Assembly (NCBI RefSeq): GCF_009712225.1
Contig: NZ_WASP01000003.1
Span: 369,690-433,689, forward strand
From: Desulfovibrio sp.
GTDB taxonomy: Bacteria; Desulfobacterota; Desulfovibrionia; Desulfovibrionales; Desulfovibrionaceae
DNA length: 64,000 bases
Direction of reading: 5' to 3'
The translations under genes were made by a program, and so were the position numbers. Under the pieces are notes generated by a model. The model did no database searches and had not been told where the DNA came from. It saw nothing but the letters and a program-made list of their open reading frames with translations. Every line of letters begins with the position of its first letter. Position 1 is the first letter of the stretch. Below are positions 53,697-62,900 of the stretch, piece by piece.

Positions 53697-54859
53697 TATT
53701 TTTTCTCCAGCGTCTTGGGCGATGCGGGAGCGCCGAGACCGGGCAGGGTAAGGTAAGGTAAGGTACGCCCGGCGGTCGGGTTGTCCATAACTACCTTTTC
53801 ACCCGCGTTGGAAAGAATTTCTTCCATGGCTTCATAATAGAGGCGCTGTTCTGTCACCTTGGGAGCCTTGTCGTGCTCGATGCGCAGGGCATCAAAACGG
53901 GCGGCGTCACCCTCTGCGGTGCGCAGGCGCGTGGCGCTGTAGGCCTCGGCATCGTTTACCATGGCGGCCGCCTGGCCTCTGGCCTTGGGCAGCAGCTCGT
54001 TGCGATAGGCCTCTGCCTCGTTGATGATGCGGCTTTTGTCCTCTCGGGCGCTGGCAACATCCTTGAAGGCGTCAATAACTTCCTGCGGCGGATGCACGTC
54101 CTGCAGCTGCACGGCCAGCACCTGAATGCCTGCGCCGTAGCGGTCAAGCACGGTCTGCAGCAGGTGGGTGGCCTCGCTCTGGATTTTCAGCTTGCCGTCG
54201 GTAATGGCCGAATCGATCAGGCTGTTGCCGATAACTTCGCGCATGGCGGCCTCGGCGGCGTTGCGCACAAGGGCTGCCGGAGCGGTGACGTTAAAAAGGT
54301 ACTCCACAGGATCACTGATTTTGTACTGTACGCTGAACTGCACGTTGACGATGTTTTCGTCACCCGTGAGCATGGAGGCTTCTTCGGGAACGGTGCGCAC
54401 CTGTCCTTGCTGGAAGGTGGCCGTCTGTCCCACAGAGCGGAAGCCAACCTCGCCGCGCAAAACCTGGGTTACCTGCGGTTTGTATACAGATTCGATGGGT
54501 GTGGGCCACGCATAGTGGGGGCCAGGCCCCTCTGTGCGGTTATATTTGCCAAAACGCAGTACAACGCCCTGCTCGTCGGGGTTGATGATGTATATGCCAG
54601 AGAGAAGCCACAGCCCCACAATAGCAAAAACAACAACAAAGATGGCCCGACCGTTGGGAAAACGCATACGGGCGATCTTGGCAAACGGATTTTCGTCGCC
54701 GCCGGGGCCGCGACCGTTGTTGAAGGGAGTGCGCCTGGCGCGTGGTGCTTCTTCTTCCTGCTCGGTGTCGTCAGAATCAAAATCCTGCGGCTGCCGTGGC
54801 GGAGGGTTAGAACCTTGCTTCTGCCGTTTTTCCTGTAGTTTGTCCCAGTCCCAATTCAT
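53696..54859 (-). CDS. hflK: HflK, SPFH membrane protein
   Basis: 387 aa. A charged, Pro/Asp-rich cytoplasmic N-terminus (MNWDWDKLQEKRQKQG), a membrane helix at about 65-85 (AIFVVVFAIVGLWLLSGIYI), the SPFH domain (NPDEQGVVLRFGKYNRTEGPG) and a coiled C-terminus. Partner of HflC in the FtsH complex. Start at 54859 by similarity to HflK N-termini; a longer in-frame start at 54892 is possible. Promoter at 55020-55048. Confidence 0.95.
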   Translation of the reverse strand: MNWDWDKLQEKRQKQGSNPPPRQPQDFDSDDTEQEEEAPRARRTPFNNGRGPGGDENPFAKIARMRFPNGRAIFVVVFAIVGLWLLSGIYIINPDEQGVVLRFGKYNRTEGPGPHYAWPTPIESVYKPQVTQVLRGEVGFRSVGQTATFQQGQVRTVPEEASMLTGDENIVNVQFSVQYKISDPVEYLFNVTAPAALVRNAAEAAMREVIGNSLIDSAITDGKLKIQSEATHLLQTVLDRYGAGIQVLAVQLQDVHPPQEVIDAFKDVASAREDKSRIINEAEAYRNELLPKARGQAAAMVNDAEAYSATRLRTAEGDAARFDALRIEHDKAPKVTEQRLYYEAMEEILSNAGEKVVMDNPTAGRTLPYLTLPGLGAPASPKTLEKK

Positions 54860-55300
54860 AAGGCAAACGTGTCCTTTAATAAATGGCAACACCGTGACCG
54901 ATCACTCCTGATCAGTCACCTGGCCACGTAGGAATTATTGAAGAAAATAGAGTTAAGCATGGCACTACTGCGGTGAGAACAACATGACTTTTTACCCTTT
55001 CTAAACGGGCATCTTGTATAATATAGACACATTCGTGAACAAAGTCAATACAACATGGTAATTTAGTATGTTTTAAAAGCACCAATACATAAATTACAAG
55101 CAATTGTAATTGAAAAATCAGGGCAGACCCGCTACCCGTTTGTGAGGATCAGTTCAAAGGCTGAGAAAAAAGCGTGCTGATCATTTTTCTCCACGCAAAA
55201 ACAGGATTGCGCAAACTCTGCTTACGCTAGCGCATAAATAGGTAATGAAGAAAAAAGGCTTACCACAGGGGGCTCGCACTGTCAGGGCAAACCCAGATTG
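54860..55300. other. hflK upstream region
   Basis: 441 bp, markedly AT-rich (54930-55130) compared with the surrounding DNA. It holds the promoter at 55020-55048. Between the promoter and hflK there is a leader of about 150 bp in which I see no ORF or strong hairpin. The part from 55130 to 55300 follows the gene at 55301-55558 and shows nothing recognisable. Confidence 0.5.
55020..55048 (-). promoter_or_regulatory. Sigma70-type promoter for hflK operon
   Basis: On the minus strand TTGACT (55048-55043), a 17-base spacer and TATATT (55025-55020), in an AT-rich region. It points at hflK-hflC-regulator-mltB. Confidence 0.7.
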
Positions 55301-55558
55301 TTAGTAAGCTAATGAAACAGCGGCGTTTTTGTCCCTGCTTACACTAGGACTGCGCAGAGCTGTTCCCGCCAGGGGTACAACCCGCATGGCGCTTACAACG
55401 TCTGCTCGTACATCAAAACTGGGGGTGTAGGCAAGTTCTCCACTTTCGCCGAGACTCTCACCCCGCCAAAGCGTGACTGCAAAAAACAGCGCGCAACCGA
55501 GAAGAGCGGCGCTCAAAGCCATATAGGGAACCGACTTGACGCGATCCTGCCTGCTCAT
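55301..55558 (-). CDS. Small membrane protein, unknown
   Basis: 85 aa. One membrane helix (YMALSAALLGCALFFAVTLW, about 12-31) then a short Ser/Ala-rich periplasmic tail. AAGGAG precedes the ATG by seven bases. Family unknown. It is 72 bp downstream of the gene at 55631-56209 on the same strand and may share its transcript. Confidence 0.68.
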   Translation of the reverse strand: MSRQDRVKSVPYMALSAALLGCALFFAVTLWRGESLGESGELAYTPSFDVRADVVSAMRVVPLAGTALRSPSVSRDKNAAVSLAY

Positions 55559-55630
55559 TGACGACTCCTTGCGGCAGCTTTTGCCGCCGTCAATTTTTCG
55601 TCAAAAGATGCAAAAACCGCGCCTGTAGGC

Positions 55631-56209
55631 CTATTGACGCAGGCGGGTGCACTCCTCGATTATACGCGTGAGCTCTTCATCATTGGGCAGTTCCTTAAGG
55701 CCGCTGCGCGCATGCCCCATGGCGCGTACATATTCCCCGGCATCCATCATGGCCCTGGCCATCATGCCAAAAATTGCCTTCTCGTCCCTGTAGTGCTTGA
55801 GAGCCTCCACAAAGCAGGCGTCAGCCTCTGTGGCCTTGCCCTCGGCCAGAAATTTTTTCCCGTCGCTGAAGCAATGGTCGAGGTTGAGTTTGCGCTGCAG
55901 TGCGGCCTGGTATTCCTCTTCTTTTTCCTGCCCTTTAAGTGCTCGGTAAACCTGCGAAAGCTGTTGCAGCACGTCCTTTTCCGTTCCGGGCGAATAGGTC
56001 AGCGCCGGTACCCCGGCGGCTTTCAGGTCCGGGTCGGCGGCAAGCTCGGCAAAAGCCGAGCGAAAATCCCCGCGCAGATCCAGCGGGGCGCTCTGCCCGC
56101 CCAGATCCTTGAGGGCTGAAATGGTCAAAAAAAGCGCTCTTTCCGTATCGTGACGCGAGCAGCAGGCCTTGGCCCGGCCCAGGTCTTCCCTGATCTTGCG
56201 TGCGTTCAT
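55631..56209 (-). CDS. TPR-like helical protein, unknown
   Basis: 192 aa, soluble, helical. Repeat-like segments include LGRAKACCSRHDTERALFL and KATEADACFVEALKHYRDEKAI with spacing suggestive of TPRs. No enzyme motif. Its start overlaps the stop of the glycosyltransferase gene upstream (TAATG), so it is translated with it and may assist or regulate it. Confidence 0.8.
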   Translation of the reverse strand: MNARKIREDLGRAKACCSRHDTERALFLTISALKDLGGQSAPLDLRGDFRSAFAELAADPDLKAAGVPALTYSPGTEKDVLQQLSQVYRALKGQEKEEEYQAALQRKLNLDHCFSDGKKFLAEGKATEADACFVEALKHYRDEKAIFGMMARAMMDAGEYVRAMGHARSGLKELPNDEELTRIIEECTRLRQ

Positions 56210-57231
56210 TATAGCCCCTGATTGATTTTTGCGGCCTGGGCATGCTTGGCAAGCATCTGCCGCATTGCTTCTGCCGTGTCAGCATCCAGCTGATAAGACA
56301 TGACATAATCTCTGAAACGATTGTTCAACCCCGCCGCCACTCCAGCAAGGTCGCGCTGAAATTCCTTGTACTCGCGCCTTTCACCCAGCCGCACCCGGCC
56401 CTGACTGTCCACATCCTCCACGGCATAGCGACGCATGGGAGCAAGTGAGCGCAGACCAGACTGGTAGAGAATCTTGTTCATGAACAGTTTGCCCATGCAC
56501 AGGTTATCCCTGATGACCAGCTCCCTGTGCAGCCTGCGCTTGTCTATGCCGCGCGCCACGTAGGTCTGGCGGGCATCGTCGTCTTCCCTGATATTCTCGA
56601 AATAGTCAGGCCCAAGATAATAATACTGCGGCAGGCCCGCAGCCTGCATGCGCAGGCCGTAATCGCCGTCTTCGCCGCCGTAAAGGCCGTATTCTTCATT
56701 CCAGAAGCCCAGCTTTTCTGAAACAGCCTGCGGCACCAGCACGGCCTGCCCGGGCAGATTGCCCACGCACAGGCCCAGTTCTCCGAGCGGGGTCTGCTGG
56801 CAGCCAGGGGTTTTATGCAGCATTTCGCGGTTAAACGCGCCCCCAAGATTCGAGACAGGCTGCCCGTGGCTCCACAGGGCCAGCAGGTCACGCAGCCAGT
56901 GCCGCCGCACCATGGCCGTATCGTTATCAAGCTTCATGTACAGCGGCGCTGGCACAAGTTCCCAGCCCACGTTGGCAGCGCAGGCCACGCCCATGTTGCG
57001 AGGCAGCAGAAAAAGATTGTCTATGACCCCCTCGTCGCGCAGGCGCAGCAGGGTTTTTACCAGCTCCGGTTCGCTGCCGTTGTCCACAACTGTAATGTGA
57101 AACGGAACCTCGCGAGAGGTTTGGGCCAGCGCACGAACTGCGCTTTCAGTGGCTGCGGGCCTGTTAAAAACAGGAATGGTCACGTTACAGAGCGGCCCCG
57201 CCGGGCTCGCCCCTGTGCTGGGCTCGTGCAT
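56209..57231 (-). CDS. GT2-family glycosyltransferase
   Basis: 340 aa. GT-A fold: CNVTIPVFNRPAATESAV at the N-terminus, VVDNGSEP, the metal-binding LDNDTAMV (DxD type, about residue 98) and the acceptor-side GLYGGEDGDYGLRMQAAG (catalytic Asp region). The C-terminal ~110 residues carry no membrane helix. It transfers a sugar from an NDP-donor; acceptor unknown. Start at 57231 with GGAG upstream. Coupled to the TPR-like gene downstream and divergent from the second glycosyltransferase at 57408. Confidence 0.9.
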   Translation of the reverse strand: MHEPSTGASPAGPLCNVTIPVFNRPAATESAVRALAQTSREVPFHITVVDNGSEPELVKTLLRLRDEGVIDNLFLLPRNMGVACAANVGWELVPAPLYMKLDNDTAMVRRHWLRDLLALWSHGQPVSNLGGAFNREMLHKTPGCQQTPLGELGLCVGNLPGQAVLVPQAVSEKLGFWNEEYGLYGGEDGDYGLRMQAAGLPQYYYLGPDYFENIREDDDARQTYVARGIDKRRLHRELVIRDNLCMGKLFMNKILYQSGLRSLAPMRRYAVEDVDSQGRVRLGERREYKEFQRDLAGVAAGLNNRFRDYVMSYQLDADTAEAMRQMLAKHAQAAKINQGL

Positions 57232-57407
57232 GTGTGCTCCGCTGGCGCAGCAGCGCCCACCGTCTGCCTTGGCAGCCGGCAATGTGGCAAGATGGTAGAG
57301 AACAGGCCCGCAGCCGTCAAGACAGGTAATTGACGCTCCCGCCCGGCGTTGGTAGGCTTGCCGCCGCAAAGCCTCCGCCTATTCTGCGGCAGGCGCAAAG
57401 GAGCACC

Positions 57408-58490
57408 ATGGCGCGCGTACTATACGGCATTCACGGCACAGGCCACGGGCACGCCATGCGCGGCCTGACCATTGCCCGTCGCCTTTCACGGCACGAATTT
57501 CTTTTTGTGGCAGACGACGACGCGCCCAAAATTCTTGAGCCGGAATTTCCCGTGCGCCGCCTGCCCAATCTGGGCACGGTGTTCAAAAACTACAAGGTGG
57601 ACATGGCAGCAACCATTGGCCGCGCCATTCCCCTGCTGTTGCACAGGCAGCGCTACATTGACCAGGTTTCGCGTCTGATCGACGAATTCAGGCCCGATGT
57701 CTGCATGACCGATCTTGAATACTTTGTGCCGCGCGCAGCCGAAAAGGCGGGCATCCCCTGCCTGACCCTCGACCACCAGCACATCATCACCTGCTGCCAG
57801 CACAACCTGCCGCCCAACATGTGGTGGGATACATTTGTGCAGGGTCTTACCCCACGCTACCTTTTTCGCCCCACGGCAGAGAACCTCATCATTTCTTTTT
57901 ACGCGCCGCCGGTGCTGCCCCAGTACAAGGCGCGCGTGGCCCCGCCCATTCTGCGCGACAGCGTGCTTGCCCTCAACCCGCGCGACGACGGCCACGTGCT
58001 TGTGTATCAGAGCAATTCAACCCACCGTAAACTTGTGGACTTTTTGCGCGCCGCCACGCGCAAGACCTGCTATGTTTTTGGTTACGACCGCACAGAAGGG
58101 CAGGAAGACAACGTGGTCTTCATGCGCAAGAGCGAGGAAGGGTTCCTTCGTCTGCTCGAAGGCTGCTCCTACGTGGTTCAGGGCGGCGGGCACACCCTCA
58201 TGGGCGAGGCCCTGCACCTTGGCAAGCCCATACTTACCCTGCCCCTCAAGGCCATGGTGGAACAGCGCTTCAACGCCCTGTACATCGAACGCCTGAATTA
58301 CGGCATGCAGGCCGACATGCATACCCTTGAGCCTGAGCTGCTGCAAAAGTTCGAGGCCAACCTGCCAGCTTACAAGGCCGCCATTGCCGCCGGCAATTTC
58401 TGCGGCAACGAAACCGTTTTTGGCCTTGTGGACCACTTTATCCGCAACGGTTCCCTGCCAGTGCACGGCAACCCCGCCGTACAGGAATAG
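57408..58490 (+). CDS. MurG-like (MJ1255-type) glycosyltransferase
   Basis: 360 aa GT-B enzyme. The N-terminus VLYGIHGTGHGHAMRGLTIARRL carries the Gly-rich acceptor loop of the Glyco_trans_1_3 family; the C-terminal donor site shows YVVQGGGHTLMGEALHLGKPIL. It probably uses a UDP-sugar. AAAGGAG precedes the ATG. The gene is divergent from the GT2 gene, and the two may build the same glycan. Terminator at 58521-58566. Confidence 0.9.
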   Translation: MARVLYGIHGTGHGHAMRGLTIARRLSRHEFLFVADDDAPKILEPEFPVRRLPNLGTVFKNYKVDMAATIGRAIPLLLHRQRYIDQVSRLIDEFRPDVCMTDLEYFVPRAAEKAGIPCLTLDHQHIITCCQHNLPPNMWWDTFVQGLTPRYLFRPTAENLIISFYAPPVLPQYKARVAPPILRDSVLALNPRDDGHVLVYQSNSTHRKLVDFLRAATRKTCYVFGYDRTEGQEDNVVFMRKSEEGFLRLLEGCSYVVQGGGHTLMGEALHLGKPILTLPLKAMVEQRFNALYIERLNYGMQADMHTLEPELLQKFEANLPAYKAAIAAGNFCGNETVFGLVDHFIRNGSLPVHGNPAVQE

Positions 58491-58520
58491 GCACAGCCCC
58501 TGCCCAAGGCCGCCTTTACA

Positions 58521-58566
58521 CCACGAGGGGCTGACCGACATTATCGGTTGGCCCCTCGTGGTATTT
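58521..58566 (+). terminator. Rho-independent terminator after MurG-like gene
   Basis: CCACGAGGGGC / GCCCCTCGTGG, with further pairing inside (CCGA/TCGG), then TATTTT. Confidence 0.85.
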
Positions 58567-58690
58567 TGCATGATTCGCTTCTGCATCCCCTTGGCAGGTA
58601 TCATAATTGGGCGCTGCGCTTGTCATTTATCTTGAAAAAGTCTAGATTTCAGCAATATTTTCCCTCCAATCCATAAACAGAGGCTTTCGC

Positions 58691-59974
58691 ATGGACGGCA
58701 TCCGCTATATTCACGCCGCCGATCTGCATCTGGACACGCCGTTTCAGGGGCTTTCCCGCTCGGCGTCACAGGGCGCACATCTGGCGCGTCTGCTGCAAGA
58801 GGCCACATTCAAGGCCATGGAACGCCTGTTCCGGCTGTGCGAAACAGACAAGCCGGATTTTCTTATTCTTGCGGGCGACGTATATAATGAGGAAAACCAC
58901 AGCGTAAAAGCCCAGCTCAAACTGTGCGACGGGTGCCGCCGCCTGCGTGATGCCGGTGTGCGGGTTTTTCTGGCGCACGGCAACCATGACCCCCTTTCGT
59001 CGCGCCTTGCAGCCGTGCAATGGCCCGACAATGTGACCATTTTCGGACCGGATGCCGAAAGCCATACCATTGAAAAAGACGGCCAGGTGGTGGCCGTGGT
59101 GCATGGCATCAGCCATGCAAAAATCAAGGAAGGCCGCAATCTTGCCCGCATGTTCCGCCGCAGCCAGCAGCACCAGTGCTTTCAGCTGGGCGTACTGCAT
59201 TGCACGGTTGAAGGGCAGAGCAAGGCCGACCGCTATGCCCCCTGCTCGCTGGACGACCTAAAAAATACAGGGCTCGACGCCTGGGCACTGGGCCATGTGC
59301 ACGAGCGGGCCACATTGAGCACGCAGCCCTTTGTTGCCTATAGCGGTAATTCGCAGGGGCTGCACATCAACGAACCCGGTCCGCGCGGCTGCCTGCGCGT
59401 TACGGCCAGCCACCAGGCGGACGGCACGTTTGCCTGCCGCGAAGATTTTGTGCGTCTTGGGCCTGTGCAGTGGGCCAGGGTGCAGGTTGACCTGGACGAC
59501 GTGGCCGACCTCAACGAGGTGGAACGCCGCACCACCCTTGCGCTGGAACAGGCCGCCGAAGCCACCGACCCCGGCTGCGAAGCCCTGATCGCCCGCGTGG
59601 TTCTGCGTGGCCGCACCCCGCTTGATGCGGCACTGCGCGACTCGGTCAATCAGGAAGATCTGGCCGAAAGGCTGGCCCACCTGCAAACCTCCACACCCAG
59701 TGTATGGCTCAAGGACATGCTGGCAGAAACCAGCCCAGCCATCGACCGCGAGCAATACCTGCAGCGCGAGGATCTGCTGGGCGAGGCCCTGCGCCTGGCC
59801 GACCGCATGGCGCAAGGCGGCGACACCCTGCACGATGTGGCCGCGCCAGCTCTCAAGCAGCTTTATGAACACGGGCAGTTACGCCACATTCTCACTCAAC
59901 CCGACGATGAGCGCATGCAAGCCCTGCTGGAAGAGGCCGAACGCCTGTGCACCGATCTTCTGGAGGCCCGCTGA
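58691..59974 (+). CDS. SbcD/YhaO-like DNA repair nuclease
   Basis: 427 aa metallophosphoesterase. Motifs: HAADLHLDTPF (metal D-x-H), LAGDVYN, HGNHDP and ALGHVHERA. The C-terminal ~200 residues are helical and likely bind the ATPase partner. By similarity to SbcD and Bacillus YhaO it is the nuclease of an SMC-like repair complex. The stop overlaps the start of the ATPase gene (TGATG). Confidence 0.93.
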   Translation: MDGIRYIHAADLHLDTPFQGLSRSASQGAHLARLLQEATFKAMERLFRLCETDKPDFLILAGDVYNEENHSVKAQLKLCDGCRRLRDAGVRVFLAHGNHDPLSSRLAAVQWPDNVTIFGPDAESHTIEKDGQVVAVVHGISHAKIKEGRNLARMFRRSQQHQCFQLGVLHCTVEGQSKADRYAPCSLDDLKNTGLDAWALGHVHERATLSTQPFVAYSGNSQGLHINEPGPRGCLRVTASHQADGTFACREDFVRLGPVQWARVQVDLDDVADLNEVERRTTLALEQAAEATDPGCEALIARVVLRGRTPLDAALRDSVNQEDLAERLAHLQTSTPSVWLKDMLAETSPAIDREQYLQREDLLGEALRLADRMAQGGDTLHDVAAPALKQLYEHGQLRHILTQPDDERMQALLEEAERLCTDLLEAR

Positions 59975-62900
59975 TGTATATCCAGTCCTTCCACATGGAC
60001 GGTTTCGGCATTTTTTCGGACGTGAGCGTTGAAAATCTTTCGCCGGGGCTTTCCATCTTTCTGGGCGAAAATGAAGCGGGCAAATCCACCTGCCTTGAAT
60101 TTTTGCGTACCATGCTCATCGGCTACCCCGACCCGCGCAACAAGGAATACAAGCGTATTCCCGGCCCCCTGCGCGGCGGCCAGCCCGGTGGCAGCATGGA
60201 TCTGCAGGCTGATGATCGCGGCCTGCTGCGCCTCACCCGTCGCCCCGGCAGCAACGGCGGCGTGCTCACCCTCACCGATGCCCAGGGCAAACCGCTGGAG
60301 CCAGACATGCTGCGGCAGATGCTCTCTGGCGTGAGCCGCGACGTGTACCGTAATGTCTTTGGCTTCAGCCTTACCGAGCTTGAGGACCTCAACAGCCTCA
60401 CCGACGAGGGCGTGCGCAATGCCCTGTACGGCGCAAGCTTTGGGCCGGGGCTGCGCTCGCCCGGCGAGGCGCTCAAGCTGCTCGACAAGCAGGCCGACGA
60501 AATTTTTAAAAGCGGCGGCAGCAAGCCCGCCCTCAATGCCGCCCTGCGCCAGCTTTCCGAACTGCGCCAGCGCAAGGCCCTGCTGGAGCAGGAATGCGCG
60601 GGCTACGACAGCATGGCCATGGACCTTGCCGAAAAACGCGAGGCCCTTGCCAACCTGCGCCACCGCAAAGTGCAGCTTGAGGAAGAACGCCGCGTGCTCG
60701 AGCGCCGCCTTGGCGTGTGGCTGCAATGGAACGAATGGCGCATGGCCGGTGCGCGCCTTGAGCGCATCAACCCTATCAGCGCGTCCTTTCCAGAAAACGG
60801 CAGGGAACGGCTGGCCCGCGCGCAGGAAGCCCGCGAGGGTTGCGAACGCCAGTGGGCCGCGCAGATGGAAAAACTCAGCCGCCTGCGCCAGCGCCGCGAT
60901 GCCATTGAAATCAACCAGCCCCTGCTGGAAGCCCTGCCCGCCCTGCGCCGTATGGCCGAGCGTAAAAGCGGCTTTCGCCAGGCGCTTGGAGCTCTGCCAG
61001 CACAGGAAGAAGCCCTGCTGCGCGCGCAGGACGACCTGAACCGTGAACTTTCGCGCCTTGGGCCAGACTGGACATGCGACCGCATCCGCACCACTGACCG
61101 TTCGCTCTTTGCCCGCGAAGATCTAGAACGTCAGGGCCGGGAAATGCGCACCGCAGCGTCTGCCCATCAGGCCGCTGTGGACAGCCTGACCCAGAGCAAC
61201 CGCGAGGTTGAAAGCGCAGAGCGCGAGGTTGCCACCAATACGGCAGCACTCGACCTGCTGCCCGCACCGCCCGCCGCACTGGACGACGACGCCCGCGACA
61301 GCCTGCGCCAGGCCCTTGCCCGGCAGGAGGAAGGCCGCCGCCAGCGGCCCTTGCGCCAGCGCGCCGTGCAGGAAGCAAAAACCACATTTTCCCGGGCGTT
61401 CAATCCCCTGCGGCTGGTTGTCAACGGCGCAGCAGACAGCACTCAGGCCGAGTCCCTGCTCGATTCCCTGCTTGCCCGGCAGGAGGAAGCCATTGCCCTT
61501 GCCGCAGACGTGCAGGAAAAAATGCACCAGTGCGACGATGCCGCACAGGAAGTACGGCAGGCCGAGGAACAGGTGGCTGCCGTCAAGGCCCGCACCGAGG
61601 CACTGCGCGAGGAGCAGCGCCACGCCAATGGCCCCAGCCGCGAAGACCTGGACGGCCAGACCCTTGCCCTGCGCAAATTGCGCGCCCTTTCGGCCACCCT
61701 TGCCACCGAGCGCGAAAGGCTGGACGAGCTTAACACCCGCATTGGCAACGAACCACCGGTTTCGCGCGTAAAAAACATCCCGCTGCTGGTGCTGGGCATC
61801 GCATTTTTTCTGGGCGGGGCCGCCATGCTGCTGGCATACTGGCGCATGGGCCTCACCAGCATTGCCCTGTCACCCGGCCTTGATCTGCCCGTGAGCCTGT
61901 GGTCCGGTTACCTCATGCTGCTCTGCGGCGTGGGCTTTCTTGCGGGCGGCGTGCCGCACAACGGGCCAGAGGCCAAACGCCGCAAACAGGAACAGATTCA
62001 GCTGCTCGGAAGGCGCGATGCCTGCGCCGCCCATGTGGCGGAACTGGACGAACAGGCCAGCCAGCTTTGCGCCGCTGCAGGCGTGCAGAGCATGGACCTG
62101 ATAACTCTTGAAGCACGCGAAGTTCTGCTGGAACACGAGCGCGAACAGTGCTTTGAAGAAGAACGCGCCCGCAAGGACATGGACGAACTCAAGCACGCCA
62201 TGGATATGGCCCGCACCGAGGTGAGCAAACGTCAGGCCGTACGCGCCGAGGTAGAAGGCATCGTGCAGCAGACCCGCCGCCGCTGGCACGAATTCATGCT
62301 GGCCCTGCATGTGGCCAATGTTCCCTCGCCAGAGGGCGCATCGGCCTTTTTTGCCCGCGCGGAGGCCGCCCGCCTTGCCTTTGGTGCTGTGGCGGCAGCA
62401 GAAGCGGAACTGCGTTCACTCGATGAAGACCTGCATCAGACAGAAGCCCGCATGCGCCTGGTGCCCGCCGTGGCCGAGCGTCTGCCCGCCAATGCCGATT
62501 CCGACACGCTGGCCGAGGCCGTGCGTCAGGTGCTTGAATCGTGCCGCGAGGCCGATGCCGCGCGCGAATTGCGCATCAAGGCCGAAGCCGCGCTGCAAAA
62601 TTCGCAGAGCGAGCTGCAACGTGCCCGCACCCGTCAGGCTGAGGCCAGCGCAGAGCTGCGCGTGGCGCAGGAAAGGCTCAACGAGGCCCGCAGCCAGTGG
62701 GCCGCCTGCCTGAAGGACCTTGGCCTCGGCACAGACCTTGACCCCGAAACCGTGCGCGAAGCCCTCAAGTACATGGAAAACTGCCTCGCAGCCGAGGCAG
62801 CCGTGCAACGCGCCCAGTCGCAGCTCACCCAGAGCCGCACAGAGCTGACCGCCCTGCGCGACCCCCTGCAGGCGCTGCTGGCCGAGCTTGGCTTTGCCCT

